Assembly: GCA_016787085.1 (NCBI GenBank)
Contig: JAEUVJ010000022.1
Span: forward strand, 1-33,779
Direction of reading: 5' to 3'
Origin: Chitinophagaceae bacterium
GTDB lineage: Bacteria > Bacteroidota > Bacteroidia > Chitinophagales > Chitinophagaceae
Length of the DNA: 33,779 bases
Both the position numbers and the translations under genes were made by a program. A model generated the notes under the pieces. The model ran no database searches. It was given only the letters and a program-made list of their open reading frames with translations, and was not told the DNA's origin. Below, piece after piece: positions 17,378-28,905 of the stretch; the stretch's first letter is position 1, and each line of letters begins with the position of its first letter.

Positions 17378-17722
17378 ATTGTCTTTTTTGCAAATCTCGT
17401 ATGTGCCGCCACCGGAGGATTATGATCTTCCTCAGCCGCCGGGATGAATGAAAGAAGATACCGTTATCCTTCTTGATTTTCAGACCTGCAACCTTTGGGA
17501 AGGTCAACTCCGGCTTTCGTGCCCGGTTTTCCGCAGATTAGAAATCCAAACAACAGTAGCCAGTTCTTACCGGGCATCCCGGTAATAAAACAAACATCAC
17601 CGGAGGGAAAAGGGCCTATCCCGCTGCGGCCGGATAACACAACTTTGCGCCGCAGATCAGAACAGGACAGTCTCCTGCCTGGTCATTAACCAAAAAATCT
17701 TAACTATTAAAATTTACAGAAC
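17378..17722. other. Intergenic region between divergent CBM20-like and haloperoxidase genes
   Basis: No supported gene. Two structures stand out: an 8-bp perfect palindrome TTACCGGG/CCCGGTAA with a CAT loop at 17567-17585, lacking a T tract and therefore not an obvious terminator, and CAACTTTG at 17640-17647, a one-mismatch Bacteroidota -7 element suited to the plus-strand haloperoxidase gene, leaving a leader of about 70 bases. Confidence 0.45.
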
Positions 17723-17848
17723 ATGACAACAACATTTTACACCAGGAAAAGGCACTCAGCTTTTTTTCTGGCAGCAACGGCGGCCTTTGTGTCGCTGGTA
17801 TTTTTTTCTTGTAAAAGAACGACCCTCCGCACAGCAACAACGAGGTAG
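17723..17848 (+). pseudogene. Lipoprotein signal fragment split from haloperoxidase by a frameshift
   Basis: An ATG at 17723 opens a 41-codon frame that begins with a convincing lipoprotein signal peptide (a positively charged start, hydrophobic core and Cys at codon 30 in VFFSC). It then runs out of frame and stops at TAG 17846-17848. The frame one base back (-1) continues from 17815 as KNDPPHSNNEVASYSSDV and joins the haloperoxidase without a stop. Restoring a single A in the AAAA run at 17813-17816 would fuse both parts into SCKKNDPP, a typical lipoprotein tether. Confidence 0.75.
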
Positions 17849-17880
17849 CATCGTATTCCTCAGATGTACTGGACAAATGG

Positions 17881-19059
17881 ATGACGATGCAGATCCGTTT
17901 GATGAAAAATACCACGGGTGTCCCTAACCAGGCTTTTTCCCGTCATTATGCATATGCAGGTATCACCGCCGTGGAAGCGGTAGCTCCCGGTTTACCCGCT
18001 TACACCCATCAATACCGCCGGTGGAATGGACTTTCAGGTTTACCTGCTCCCGACCAGTCGGCCCACTATTATTTTCCGGCCAATATCAACGGAGCCATGG
18101 CCGCTATCAACAGGTCGCTGTTCCCGAACGCTTCATCGGCCGATAAAGCAGCGATAGACTCGCTTGAATCGGCGCTGCACACTGAGTTTCTCGGCACGCA
18201 ATCCCAGACACGCATCATTAAGTCGTCTGAATTCGGTAAAGCTGTAGCGGCTGCCGTATTTAACTGGGCAGAGACGGACGGTTACAAAAATGCCAGCAAC
18301 CCATACACGCCGCCAACAGGTCCCGGTTTGTGGAAGCCCACACCACCTGTACAGGCTGCTGCTTCCACTCCTTACTGGGGAAACAACCGCCCGGTCATCA
18401 CAGGCAGTACGGATAATACGCAGCCTCCTGCTCCGCTGAGTTACTCCACCGATCCGGCTTCGCCTTTTTTCCAGATGGTAAAAAAAGTATATGATGTATC
18501 ACAAACCCTGACCACGGACCAGATGGCGATGGCTGCTTTCTGGAGAGATGTCCCGGGTGTTACTTCTCCCGGTCACTGGCTTAGCATCCTGCAGCAGGTG
18601 ATACGCAAGAAAGACACACGTCTGGACAAAGCCGTTATTGCCTATGCTACGACCGGCGCTGCTATCAATGATGCACTGATCAGTTGCTGGAAAGCAAAGT
18701 ATCATTATAACCTTGTCCGTCCTATCACGTATATCCGTGATGTAATGGGTCATAGTGGATGGAACTCCTATATCGGAACGCCCCCGCACCCGGAATATTC
18801 TTCCGCACACTCTTCGCTTTCAGCGGCGGCAGCAGTAGTGCTGGAAAAACTGTTCGGTAATATCGGCTCATTCACCGATCATACATATGATTATATGGGA
18901 ATGGCGCCCAGAACGTATAACAGCTTTAAGGCGATCGGTGAAGAAGCTGCTTTGTCGAGATTATATGGCGGTATACATTACCTGCCCACGGCAGAAGCAG
19001 GCCTTGTACAGGGTAGAAAAGTAGCCGATAATATTTTCAGAAGGCAGGGAAATAAATAG
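17881..19059 (+). CDS. Vanadium-dependent haloperoxidase / PAP2 family protein (5' end frameshifted)
   Basis: Protein of the vanadium haloperoxidase/PAP2 phosphatase fold; the first internal ATG is at 17881 (392 residues), but its frame is open back to 17815 and the original gene probably began at 17723. The three vanadate/phosphate-binding blocks are recognisable: KAKYHYNLVRP, PPHPEYSSAHSSLSAAA (the SGH-like block) and SRLYGGIHYLPTAEAG with the catalytic-type His. Such proteins in Bacteroidota are often lipoproteins that either oxidise halides with H2O2 or remove phosphate. Without the split-off signal peptide the product would stay in the cytoplasm, so the copy may be inactive or the base call may be wrong. 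It is convergent with the Na+/H+ antiporter gene. Confidence 0.85.
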   Translation: MTMQIRLMKNTTGVPNQAFSRHYAYAGITAVEAVAPGLPAYTHQYRRWNGLSGLPAPDQSAHYYFPANINGAMAAINRSLFPNASSADKAAIDSLESALHTEFLGTQSQTRIIKSSEFGKAVAAAVFNWAETDGYKNASNPYTPPTGPGLWKPTPPVQAAASTPYWGNNRPVITGSTDNTQPPAPLSYSTDPASPFFQMVKKVYDVSQTLTTDQMAMAAFWRDVPGVTSPGHWLSILQQVIRKKDTRLDKAVIAYATTGAAINDALISCWKAKYHYNLVRPITYIRDVMGHSGWNSYIGTPPHPEYSSAHSSLSAAAAVVLEKLFGNIGSFTDHTYDYMGMAPRTYNSFKAIGEEAALSRLYGGIHYLPTAEAGLVQGRKVADNIFRRQGNK

Positions 19060-19099
19060 AGGATCGCCTGAAACAATTATATAGCTGTAGCTTTTTTTA

Positions 19100-19132
19100 G
19101 CAAGAAAGTCTCCGAAACGGAGACTTTCTTGC
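19100..19132. terminator. Bidirectional terminator between convergent genes
   Basis: A perfect 15-bp inverted repeat (19100-19114 and 19118-19132, each arm GCAAGAAAGTCTCCG or its complement) with a 3-base AAA loop lies between the haloperoxidase stop at 19059 and the antiporter stop at 19148. The T-rich part of the tract is inside the arm (CTTTCTTGC). The position between convergent genes argues for termination in both directions. Confidence 0.75.
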
Positions 19133-19147
19133 ATATTCATCGCAGGC

Positions 19148-20743
19148 TTATCCAAACTGTTTTTCCCGGACCTTAAACTCCTCTATGTCTATTAACGAAA
19201 GATATTTCCTGATCAGCTCCTCATCAAATGCAGCATGCCGGTTAAGCTGATGCAGTAAATGCCGCTGTTCTTCCAGTAGTTCAAGGAAAATGCGCTGATA
19301 CTCGTTCAGCGGATTATTCTCAGCAGTTCCCGCTTCAATCTCCCGGTCAAAGAAATTCAATTCTGCATGAAGCCTTGACCGAAGGCTTTTCAGGTATTCA
19401 TTGTGCTCATGATCCTTCCCATATCTTTCGTCCAGGTATTGCAGGGAGTGATGCGCCATTTTTTGCTGAATGGTCTTTTCCTGTTCATGTTCCGGTACAG
19501 CATTGTCTGCTGGGTTTAATTTCCGGATCAGCCAGGGGAGGGTCAATCCCTGTAATACAAGTGTCACCAGTATGACCACGAATGTGATCACCAGGATCAG
19601 GTTGCGGTAAGGAAATGGCTGGCCCTCACTGATAAGAACAGGAATGGATAATGCAGCCGCCAGCGACACCACTCCCCGCATACCGGCCCATCCAAAGATC
19701 ACCGGTACTTTCCATCCCGGGTTTTTGTCGGCTACTGTAATGAATCGGGATATGAACCTCGTAAAGAACATAGCACCTATCGTACTAAGCAAACGGGTAA
19801 TGATCAAAACCAGCGAAACGATCAGGCCATAGAAGATCGCCTGTCCAAGGCTTACCTCTTCCACCTGGTTGATAATGACGGGTAACTCCAGCCCGATCAG
19901 CAGAAACACCAGGCCATTCAATACAAAACCGATCGTGGACCATACATTGTAGCCCTGTACACGTCCTTTGTAGCTAAGCATGTGATGACGTTTGCTTGAT
20001 AATAACAACCCTCCTGCTACGACAGCCAGCACTCCCGAAAAATGAAACCGCTCTGCAAAATAATACATGCAGTAAGGCGCCAGGAAACTCAGTACGATCT
20101 CGATACTGGGTGTTACCGGCAGCCAGCGATGGATGGCATAAAAGACCAGCCCGATCAGAAGACCGGTCAGCGTTCCCATAATGATCACCAGGAAAAAACT
20201 GCCAGCCGCCTCAGAAAAATGGAATTGCCCGGTAACAACAGCGACCAGGGCAAAACGAAACACGATCAGCGAAGAAGCATCATTCAGCAAACTTTCCCCT
20301 TCGGTTACACTCACCAATACCTTTGGCACTTTCACCTGCCGCATGATGGTAGTGGCAGAAATAGCATCAGGCGGAGATACGATACCGCCTAATAAAAAAC
20401 CGAGTGCCAGCGTAAACCCGGGAATAAGGGCATAAGATGCGAAGGCTACTACACAGGAGGTCAGGATCACGATGGGAAATGCAAAACTCATGATCACCCG
20501 TCTCCATTTCCAGAATTCTTTCCATGAAGTTTGCCAGGCAGCTTCATACAGCAAAGGTGGAAGGAAAATGAAAAAGATCAGTTCCGGGTCAATGGCGATA
20601 TGAGAAAATGCCTGGACAAAACTCAGCGCCAGCCCGCCCAGCACCAATACAATGGGATACGCCAGTTTTAGTTTACCGGCAAGCATGACCAATGCCAGGA
20701 TAATAAAGACCAGGTAAACGTATTCGATAAAATGGCTTTGCAT
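19148..20743 (-). CDS. CPA1-family Na+/H+ antiporter
   Basis: Monovalent cation/proton antiporter of the CPA1 (NhaP/NHE-like) family in the inner membrane, 531 residues. About twelve hydrophobic helices fill residues 8-410. Family motifs visible are FLPPLLYEAA, GGIVSPPDAISA with D126 and the ion-binding pair N154-D155 in TEGESLLNDASSLIVF, followed later by FGWAGMRGVVSLAAAL. A soluble C-terminal tail (about 415-531) rich in charged and His residues is probably cytoplasmic and regulatory. It exports Na+ or K+ in exchange for protons, for pH and salt homeostasis. It is monocistronic in appearance, bounded by the convergent terminator and by the terminator of the alcohol dehydrogenase gene upstream. 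Confidence 0.95.
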   Translation of the reverse strand: MQSHFIEYVYLVFIILALVMLAGKLKLAYPIVLVLGGLALSFVQAFSHIAIDPELIFFIFLPPLLYEAAWQTSWKEFWKWRRVIMSFAFPIVILTSCVVAFASYALIPGFTLALGFLLGGIVSPPDAISATTIMRQVKVPKVLVSVTEGESLLNDASSLIVFRFALVAVVTGQFHFSEAAGSFFLVIIMGTLTGLLIGLVFYAIHRWLPVTPSIEIVLSFLAPYCMYYFAERFHFSGVLAVVAGGLLLSSKRHHMLSYKGRVQGYNVWSTIGFVLNGLVFLLIGLELPVIINQVEEVSLGQAIFYGLIVSLVLIITRLLSTIGAMFFTRFISRFITVADKNPGWKVPVIFGWAGMRGVVSLAAALSIPVLISEGQPFPYRNLILVITFVVILVTLVLQGLTLPWLIRKLNPADNAVPEHEQEKTIQQKMAHHSLQYLDERYGKDHEHNEYLKSLRSRLHAELNFFDREIEAGTAENNPLNEYQRIFLELLEEQRHLLHQLNRHAAFDEELIRKYLSLIDIEEFKVREKQFG

Positions 20744-20754
20744 CAGGGAATGTT

Positions 20755-20790
20755 TGTATAAAAATAGGGAAAGCCCTTTGCCGGGCTTTC
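20755..20790 (-). terminator. Terminator of the redox operon after the alcohol dehydrogenase
   Basis: GAAAGCCC and GGGCTTTC (20769-20776, 20783-20790) form a perfect 8-bp stem with a 6-base loop. On the minus strand it is followed by CCTATTTTTATA. It lies 73 bases past the alcohol dehydrogenase stop and closes the leftward operon. Confidence 0.75.
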
Positions 20791-20862
20791 ATTAAATTTT
20801 TGCATAGTCCTTCGCCTTATCGAAGCTGTGATGCTCTTATAATGCAGGTTATCATCACTCAA

Positions 20863-21918
20863 TTATTTTTTCAGAGAAGTCATGTCTATGACGAAACGGT
20901 ATTTTACATCACCTCTCTCCAGCCTGTCAAATGCTTCGTTGACCTGCCGTATATTGATCAGTTCAATATCAGCTGTGATATTGTGCTTTGCACAGAAGTC
21001 AAGCATTTCCTGTGTTTCGGCAATACCACCAATGTTAGAACCGGTAAAACTTCTTCTTCCCATCACTACATTAAAAGCGCCTATTTCAAGTGGTTCGGGT
21101 GGCAAGCCTACCAATACCACACTGCCGTCATGTCTGAGCAGGTTGAGATAAGTATTCACATCATGTTTCGCTGAAACGGTATCAATAATGAAATGCAGTT
21201 TGCGGTTATATTTTGCCATTTGTTCTGCATCAGAAGATAATACAGCTTCATCAGCACCCAAACGTTTTGCATCTTCCACTTTAGATGCTGAAGTGGTAAA
21301 TACTACAACATGGGCGCCCATTGCTTTGGCTATCTTAATGGCTACATGGCCTAAGCCTCCAATACCTAAAATACCTACTTTCTTGCCCGGACCGGCCTGC
21401 CAGTGTTTTAATGGCGAATAAACGGTAATCCCGGCACAGAGCAGTGGCGCAGCCGCAGCCAGGTTGCTGAATGGAGGCATCTGAAGTACGTACTTTTCAT
21501 CGCATACATAGGTTTTAGAAAAACCACCGAATGTGGTACCGCCCAAATGTTTATCGGGGCTATTGAATGAGTAGGTTACTCCTTCATCACAAAATTGTTC
21601 GATTCCATCGTTGCAATATTCGCAATGACCGCAGCTGTCCACAATACAACCCACGGCTGCAAGGTCACCAGCTTTGAATTTGGTGACATGGCTACCCACA
21701 GCCGTAACCCTGCCAACAATTTCGTGTCCGGGAACGATGGGAAACATTGTGCCACCAAAATCATTTTTTATCTGGTGCAGGTCTGAATGGCAAATGCCGC
21801 AATATAAAATTTCCATTTCTACATCGTGTGGCTGTACCGCCCGGCGGTTAATGGTCATTTCCTGTAACGGCTGTTTAGCTGATGCTGTGCCGTAAGCTTT
21901 TACTTGTTTTGTATCCAT
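20863..21918 (-). CDS. Zinc-dependent NADP(H) alcohol dehydrogenase (YahK/Ahr-like)
   Basis: Cytoplasmic medium-chain alcohol dehydrogenase of the cinnamyl-alcohol-dehydrogenase group, 351 residues, which reduces a broad range of aldehydes to alcohols. Catalytic zinc ligands are C43 in GICHSDLH and H65-E66 in PGHEIVG; four structural-zinc cysteines are at 96, 99, 102 and 110 (CGHCEYC...C). The Rossmann loop is GIGGLGHVAIKIAKAMGA. Close E. coli relatives in pattern are YahK and Ahr, both aldehyde reductases. It is the last gene of the leftward redox operon, 9 bases after the oxidoreductase gene. The cofactor preference for NADPH is from family knowledge. Confidence 0.95.
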   Translation of the reverse strand: MDTKQVKAYGTASAKQPLQEMTINRRAVQPHDVEMEILYCGICHSDLHQIKNDFGGTMFPIVPGHEIVGRVTAVGSHVTKFKAGDLAAVGCIVDSCGHCEYCNDGIEQFCDEGVTYSFNSPDKHLGGTTFGGFSKTYVCDEKYVLQMPPFSNLAAAAPLLCAGITVYSPLKHWQAGPGKKVGILGIGGLGHVAIKIAKAMGAHVVVFTTSASKVEDAKRLGADEAVLSSDAEQMAKYNRKLHFIIDTVSAKHDVNTYLNLLRHDGSVVLVGLPPEPLEIGAFNVVMGRRSFTGSNIGGIAETQEMLDFCAKHNITADIELINIRQVNEAFDRLERGDVKYRFVIDMTSLKK

Positions 21919-21927
21919 ATTATTTTT

Positions 21928-22500
21928 TTATTCGGGTTTACTAATACCCAAGTTTTCGTTTTTATGTAGTTCCGGGTTTTCGATGATAGAGGCTATAAAT
22001 GCTGCAATACTCCTTCTTGAAACAGCTTTACCTGTTTCCGGCTCCCCCTTTTTTGTTAAGGCATAATCAATATTATTGTCATTAGTAAACCAATCAGGCC
22101 GCAGAATGGTATAGTCTAATCCTGAAGCTTCTATTACATCAGCCAGTTTTCTATATGGAACTAAAACTGATCTTAATGGAGTATCATAAATACCGATGGA
22201 ACTAATGGCAATAACTCTTTTAACTCCTGTTTCATGCATTGCCTTTACAATATTCTTTGTCAATGCTTCCAGGTTGCCTGCCAGGTTAACATACACAATA
22301 TCTTGCCCGGTCATGGCTTTCTTTAAATTATCATGGTCCATTACGTCTGCTTCTGCAACGGAGCAGCCGGTAGTATCATTTAGAATCCTGCTTCTGTTTC
22401 TTGCCAGCAATGTGAGATGTACATCAGGCAGTTTCTTTACTTCATCAATAACATGTTTGGCCAAACTTCCGGCGGCACCTATTACAATTACCTTTTTCAT
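21928..22500 (-). CDS. NAD(P)-binding atypical SDR oxidoreductase
   Basis: Cytoplasmic 190-residue protein of the NAD(P)H-binding, atypical short-chain dehydrogenase group (YwnB/NmrA-like). The dinucleotide loop is VIGAAGSLAKHVIDE at the N terminus, followed by LLARNRSR and a central VIAISSIGIY segment with Ser and Tyr at the usual places. The C-terminal half contains SGLDYTILRPDWFT, typical of the family. Members act as reductases or as redox sensors, and the substrate cannot be told. It overlaps nothing, lies 31 bases downstream of the aldo/keto reductase and 9 bases upstream of the alcohol dehydrogenase, so it is in the same operon. Confidence 0.88.
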   Translation of the reverse strand: MKKVIVIGAAGSLAKHVIDEVKKLPDVHLTLLARNRSRILNDTTGCSVAEADVMDHDNLKKAMTGQDIVYVNLAGNLEALTKNIVKAMHETGVKRVIAISSIGIYDTPLRSVLVPYRKLADVIEASGLDYTILRPDWFTNDNNIDYALTKKGEPETGKAVSRRSIAAFIASIIENPELHKNENLGISKPE

Positions 22501-22531
22501 TTTTTATAACAGCTTACAGGCTACCTTGCTA

Positions 22532-24756
<2,225 letters not shown>

Positions 24757-24763
24757 GTCGGGG

Positions 24764-25834
24764 TTATTGATTGGTGATTACCTGCAAATTTTTGCTAAAG
24801 AAAGAGGTAAGTTTATTTACTGCCTGGTCAACATATTTCGGAACATGATATGTTTCGATATGTGTCGCTCCTTCAATTTTGAATAGCTCTTTTTCTTTTG
24901 TTCCCGTTGCCATTTTAAATGCAGTATCAGTCATGTACCAGGAATCGGCTTTGCTGCCAGCTATCATCAATAATGGCTGATCAATCAGGCGCATATTTGT
25001 TGTTGCATCAAAAGCGACCAGGTCAATTAAACTGCTCATGGTGTACCGGCCTGTTGAGTTGGGGTGTGCATGGGTTTTGCTGTAATATTCATATCCCTGG
25101 CGGTATAGATCGAAAGGCAGTTTGGCTGCCTGCTCATCTGTCATTTTTGCTCCCCCGATATAAAGCACTTCGCCGCCTGCTGCTTCTTTTGCCCTTGCAT
25201 TTGCCGCCTGCTTTAATCGCTCATCAAGAGTAGAAATTTGTGAGTTCATATATCCATCACGTCTTACCACGCCGGAGTTGAACATACTCACTGTAGCGAT
25301 GGCTTTAAACCGTTTGTCGGTTTGTGCTGCAGCGAGAGAATAACCACCGCCGCCGCAAATACCCAATAAACCCAGGCTTTCTGCATCCACGCCGGCATAT
25401 TGTGCAATAAAATCAGCCATGCCGTGGATGTCTTCAATACGGTTGGCTGGCTTATCAACATTCCGTGGCTGACCAGCACTTGCTCCCTGGTAAGCGGCAT
25501 CTGCCGCAATGGAAATATAGCCTTGTTCCGCTAATCGTTGGGCATACAACCCAGCCACCTGTTCTTTAACACCGCCGTTGGGATGTGCCACTACTACTGC
25601 CGGATATTTTTTTGTGGAATCATAATTGGCCGGTGTATAAACATTAGCAGCTATTTGATTTCCATTTAATTTATAACTAACAGGGTGGATATTTACTTTG
25701 CCCTGAACATTTTCAGTAAGTGCCGCTCCGTATACCAAACCAAAAGGATTCGGTGTTTTTGTTTGGGCTGAAATGGTTGTATCTGTCAACATAAAAAGAA
25801 TCGAAAAGAGATGCAGGTTGAGATATATTTTCAT
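24764..25834 (-). CDS. Exported dienelactone-hydrolase-like alpha/beta hydrolase
   Basis: Alpha/beta hydrolase of 356 residues with a Sec signal ending ISAQ. The nucleophile elbow is GICGGGG with Cys at residue 160, as in dienelactone hydrolases rather than Ser esterases. The likely acid is in MIAGSKADSWY and the His in GATHIETYH. The pattern VVAHPNGGVK supplies the oxyanion region. It probably opens a lactone or thio/ester in the periplasm. It is the first gene of the lower transcription unit: a 112-base gap upstream holds a -7 element and the repeated 32-base motif. The next gene follows after 7 bases. Confidence 0.88.
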   Translation of the reverse strand: MKIYLNLHLFSILFMLTDTTISAQTKTPNPFGLVYGAALTENVQGKVNIHPVSYKLNGNQIAANVYTPANYDSTKKYPAVVVAHPNGGVKEQVAGLYAQRLAEQGYISIAADAAYQGASAGQPRNVDKPANRIEDIHGMADFIAQYAGVDAESLGLLGICGGGGYSLAAAQTDKRFKAIATVSMFNSGVVRRDGYMNSQISTLDERLKQAANARAKEAAGGEVLYIGGAKMTDEQAAKLPFDLYRQGYEYYSKTHAHPNSTGRYTMSSLIDLVAFDATTNMRLIDQPLLMIAGSKADSWYMTDTAFKMATGTKEKELFKIEGATHIETYHVPKYVDQAVNKLTSFFSKNLQVITNQ

Positions 25835-25886
25835 TATGATGTTCTCCTTATTTATTTTTAAAACATTATTGAATCATTTGCTACTG

Positions 25887-25894
25887 CAAAACTA
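25887..25894 (-). promoter_or_regulatory. -7 promoter element of the dienelactone-hydrolase operon
   Basis: Read on the minus strand this is TAGTTTTG, an exact match to TAnnTTTG and identical to the -7 element of the divergent AraC-type gene (28945-28952). It is 52 bases upstream of the ATG at 25834. There is no -33 TTTG; instead the repeated motif at 25921-25952 ends 26 bases upstream, as expected for activator control. Confidence 0.55.
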
Positions 25895-25920
25895 TCCCAG
25901 GAATTTTGCGCAGATGGTAG

Positions 25921-25952
25921 ACAGATTGCTGTTTTATCTACCACTATTACTG
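25921..25952. promoter_or_regulatory. Copy B of a repeated 32-base regulatory motif
   Basis: Pattern ACAGAT, six bases, TTTATCTACCA, one base, TATT, one base, CTG. It matches the copy at 28874-28905 in 26 of 32 positions and has the same orientation relative to the leftward genes. TGGTAGA (25915-25921) and TCTACCA (25937-25943) also form an inverted repeat around 15 bases. The site overlaps the last codons of the esterase gene. Binding by the nearby AraC-type protein is inference. Confidence 0.55.
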
Positions 25953-27050
25953 GTCCAATTGTTTTTCATTTAACCACTTTGACATCAGATCCGCCACTTC
26001 AATATTATTTAAATCAGAAAAAGGGAAGTGTGTATTGCCCTTAAGTCCTGCTTCAGGTAAATGAACCACTGTTACATCACCTCCATATTTATTTACAACA
26101 TCTCTCCACAACCTTGCCATAGCCAAACGTACCCTCCATCCATCCGGGCCAGGTGCATTAGTGGGTTCTTTCGCAATGTTGTCACCGTAATAAATGACGA
26201 TTGGGATTTTTGTAAGCTTCATAAAGTCAGACATTGGAATAGCAACTGCTTCTAATGTGCCCCCGGCACTTAGCATAGCAGCAGGCACTTCTCCTTCCGG
26301 AAAAAGAAAACCACTTCCGGGTTCGTAAGAAACGATCGCTTTTACATTTTGATTTTTGATAGCGGTGCGCCAGCCCATACCACCCGAATGAGAGTGAGTA
26401 ACCAGTATACCAGCTCCGATTTTATTAAACAATGCTGAAACTGCTTCCGCATTCACATTAATGTCAATGGGCCCAACATTGGGTACCATTTGCCGGAAAT
26501 ACTGATTCAGTGTTACAGAATCACGGGCAAACTGAACGCCTTCAAAATAATCAGGCCATATACCAATGCGGAATGTGCCAAACCATCCCTGTTCGTCAGG
26601 TGTGGGAGTGATGTTTCCCTCAACTGTACTTCGGGCCGCATTCCCTCTTCTTGGCTGATCTACCAGGTAAACAGGAAATCTTCTCCGTAAAAAAACGTTT
26701 TGAAATCCCTCCCGGCCATCCGGAGTTGTTTCCCATGTTTTAGAAAACTGCCCGATACCATGCCACATCACAAGCGGGTATGTTCTTGCTTTAACCGGAA
26801 TCTGATAAAAAATATACGCATGATCACCCCGAAGCGTTTGCCCCGCAGCTGTTGGCTTGTAAGGATCAAACACACCCGGGTTAGTAATAACTGTGCCCCC
26901 GGCTGCAAAGCTTCCCTGTTCTTTAATAACTATTGGGTTCTTGCCTGAACTGACTTTCGCTGATGACGAGCAGGAAGTGATACTGATACTTACAATAAAT
27001 ACAACAAGAATTGACTGCAGCCATTGATTTATCTTCCCTGCCTTATACAT
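25947..27050 (-). CDS. Lipoprotein alpha/beta hydrolase (esterase-like)
   Basis: Alpha/beta hydrolase of 367 residues from the ATG at 27050; an in-frame TTG at 27086 would add 12 residues but the ATG directly opens the signal peptide, so it is preferred. The lipobox is ITSC with Cys at residue 27. Catalytic Ser is at residue 222 in THSHSGGMGW, with the acid and His in later conserved segments (GNTHFPFSD near the C terminus). The PLVMWHGIGQ oxyanion region is typical. It is probably a lipid-anchored esterase acting in the periplasm or at the cell surface on an unknown ester. It lies 38 bases downstream of the aldo/keto reductase and is the last gene of the upper unit. Confidence 0.86.
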   Translation of the reverse strand: MYKAGKINQWLQSILVVFIVSISITSCSSSAKVSSGKNPIVIKEQGSFAAGGTVITNPGVFDPYKPTAAGQTLRGDHAYIFYQIPVKARTYPLVMWHGIGQFSKTWETTPDGREGFQNVFLRRRFPVYLVDQPRRGNAARSTVEGNITPTPDEQGWFGTFRIGIWPDYFEGVQFARDSVTLNQYFRQMVPNVGPIDINVNAEAVSALFNKIGAGILVTHSHSGGMGWRTAIKNQNVKAIVSYEPGSGFLFPEGEVPAAMLSAGGTLEAVAIPMSDFMKLTKIPIVIYYGDNIAKEPTNAPGPDGWRVRLAMARLWRDVVNKYGGDVTVVHLPEAGLKGNTHFPFSDLNNIEVADLMSKWLNEKQLDQ

Positions 27051-27088
27051 AAATTGCTTTTGTGTTTTTCTTTTGGTTTCATACAACT

Positions 27089-28228
<1,140 letters not shown>

Positions 28229-28240
28229 ATTAAAATTATA

Positions 28241-28753
28241 TTAGTGTGACTGGTTATTATTGTTAGTGGCTGGAGTAACCAGCTTTACCTGCCTGAGCAA
28301 ACGGGAGAAAGTGAGAGACCCCATCTTCCATTTACCATTTTCTTTTATGTACACTTCAGTTACCATAAATGGATTGATTACTTCATTTCCGCCAACTACC
28401 GCCACCAGGTCAATTTCATTCAGCAGGATGACTGTGTTACCAATGGTATTCACGATTACTGAATAGACTTCGGCTTTCTTATACCAAATGGAACCGCTTT
28501 TAATAACATCTATTTCCCGGGCTTTCCCCCAGCTTCCGCCCATATGAACAAACATGGATTTCTCGTCAAAGAGCAGATTTAAGGAGTCTGTATTTTTATC
28601 AGCCATCCACTGCCATTTTTGTTTAGACAGGCTGATGATCTCCTGCTCTGCTTTTGTATACGTTTTATTAGATGCGCTGTCCTGATTTGATTGTGCGCTG
28701 CACCATTGTGCACCCATTATTAAGAAACAAAGCCCGGGAATGAAATTTTTCAT
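28241..28753 (-). CDS. Exported NTF2/SnoaL-like protein (DUF4440 type)
   Basis: Small exported protein of 170 residues from the ATG at 28753, chosen because it directly starts a Sec signal ending in WCSAQ; an ATG at 28798 would add 15 residues ahead of it. The mature part has the cone-like NTF2 pattern (KQKWQWMADKNTDSLNLLF, FVHMGGSWGKAREIDVIKSG, VYIKENGKWKMGSLTFSRL), as in DUF4440 proteins. Such proteins may be enzymes, isomerases or ligand-binding subunits; no active-site residues can be assigned. It is the first gene of the upper leftward unit, 121 bases downstream of the repeated motif. Confidence 0.8.
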   Translation of the reverse strand: MKNFIPGLCFLIMGAQWCSAQSNQDSASNKTYTKAEQEIISLSKQKWQWMADKNTDSLNLLFDEKSMFVHMGGSWGKAREIDVIKSGSIWYKKAEVYSVIVNTIGNTVILLNEIDLVAVVGGNEVINPFMVTEVYIKENGKWKMGSLTFSRLLRQVKLVTPATNNNNQSH

Positions 28754-28873
28754 ACGTATAATTTTTACAAGCTGAAGAATGAGAATACTTTTTTGCATAA
28801 GCTGCAGTAAAATACATCCAATGCCATTCTCTTTACCATGTAAAGGTCAGGGATTATACCCCCCGCATAGTAT

Positions 28874-28905
28874 ACAGATCACGGATTTATCTACCAATAT
28901 TGCTG
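28874..28905. promoter_or_regulatory. Copy A of a repeated 32-base regulatory motif
   Basis: Same pattern as copy B at 25921 (26 of 32 identical): ACAGAT, six bases, TTTATCTACCA, one base, TATT, one base, CTG. It lies in the divergent gap between the NTF2-like gene and the AraC-type regulator. A weak -7 match for the leftward unit (28848-28841) sits 25 bases away, close to the 26 bases seen at copy B. The likely ligand protein is the divergent regulator, by inference. Confidence 0.55.

Noticed and set aside
17495..17689. 64-codon plus-strand frame in the 345-base gap
   Set aside because: Composition looks random and contains the palindrome and the candidate promoter; no domain or start signal.
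17807..17820. Programmed -1 frameshift site in the haloperoxidase gene
   Set aside because: The local order TGT AAA AGA does not give a standard slippery heptamer, so an indel or base-calling error is more likely.
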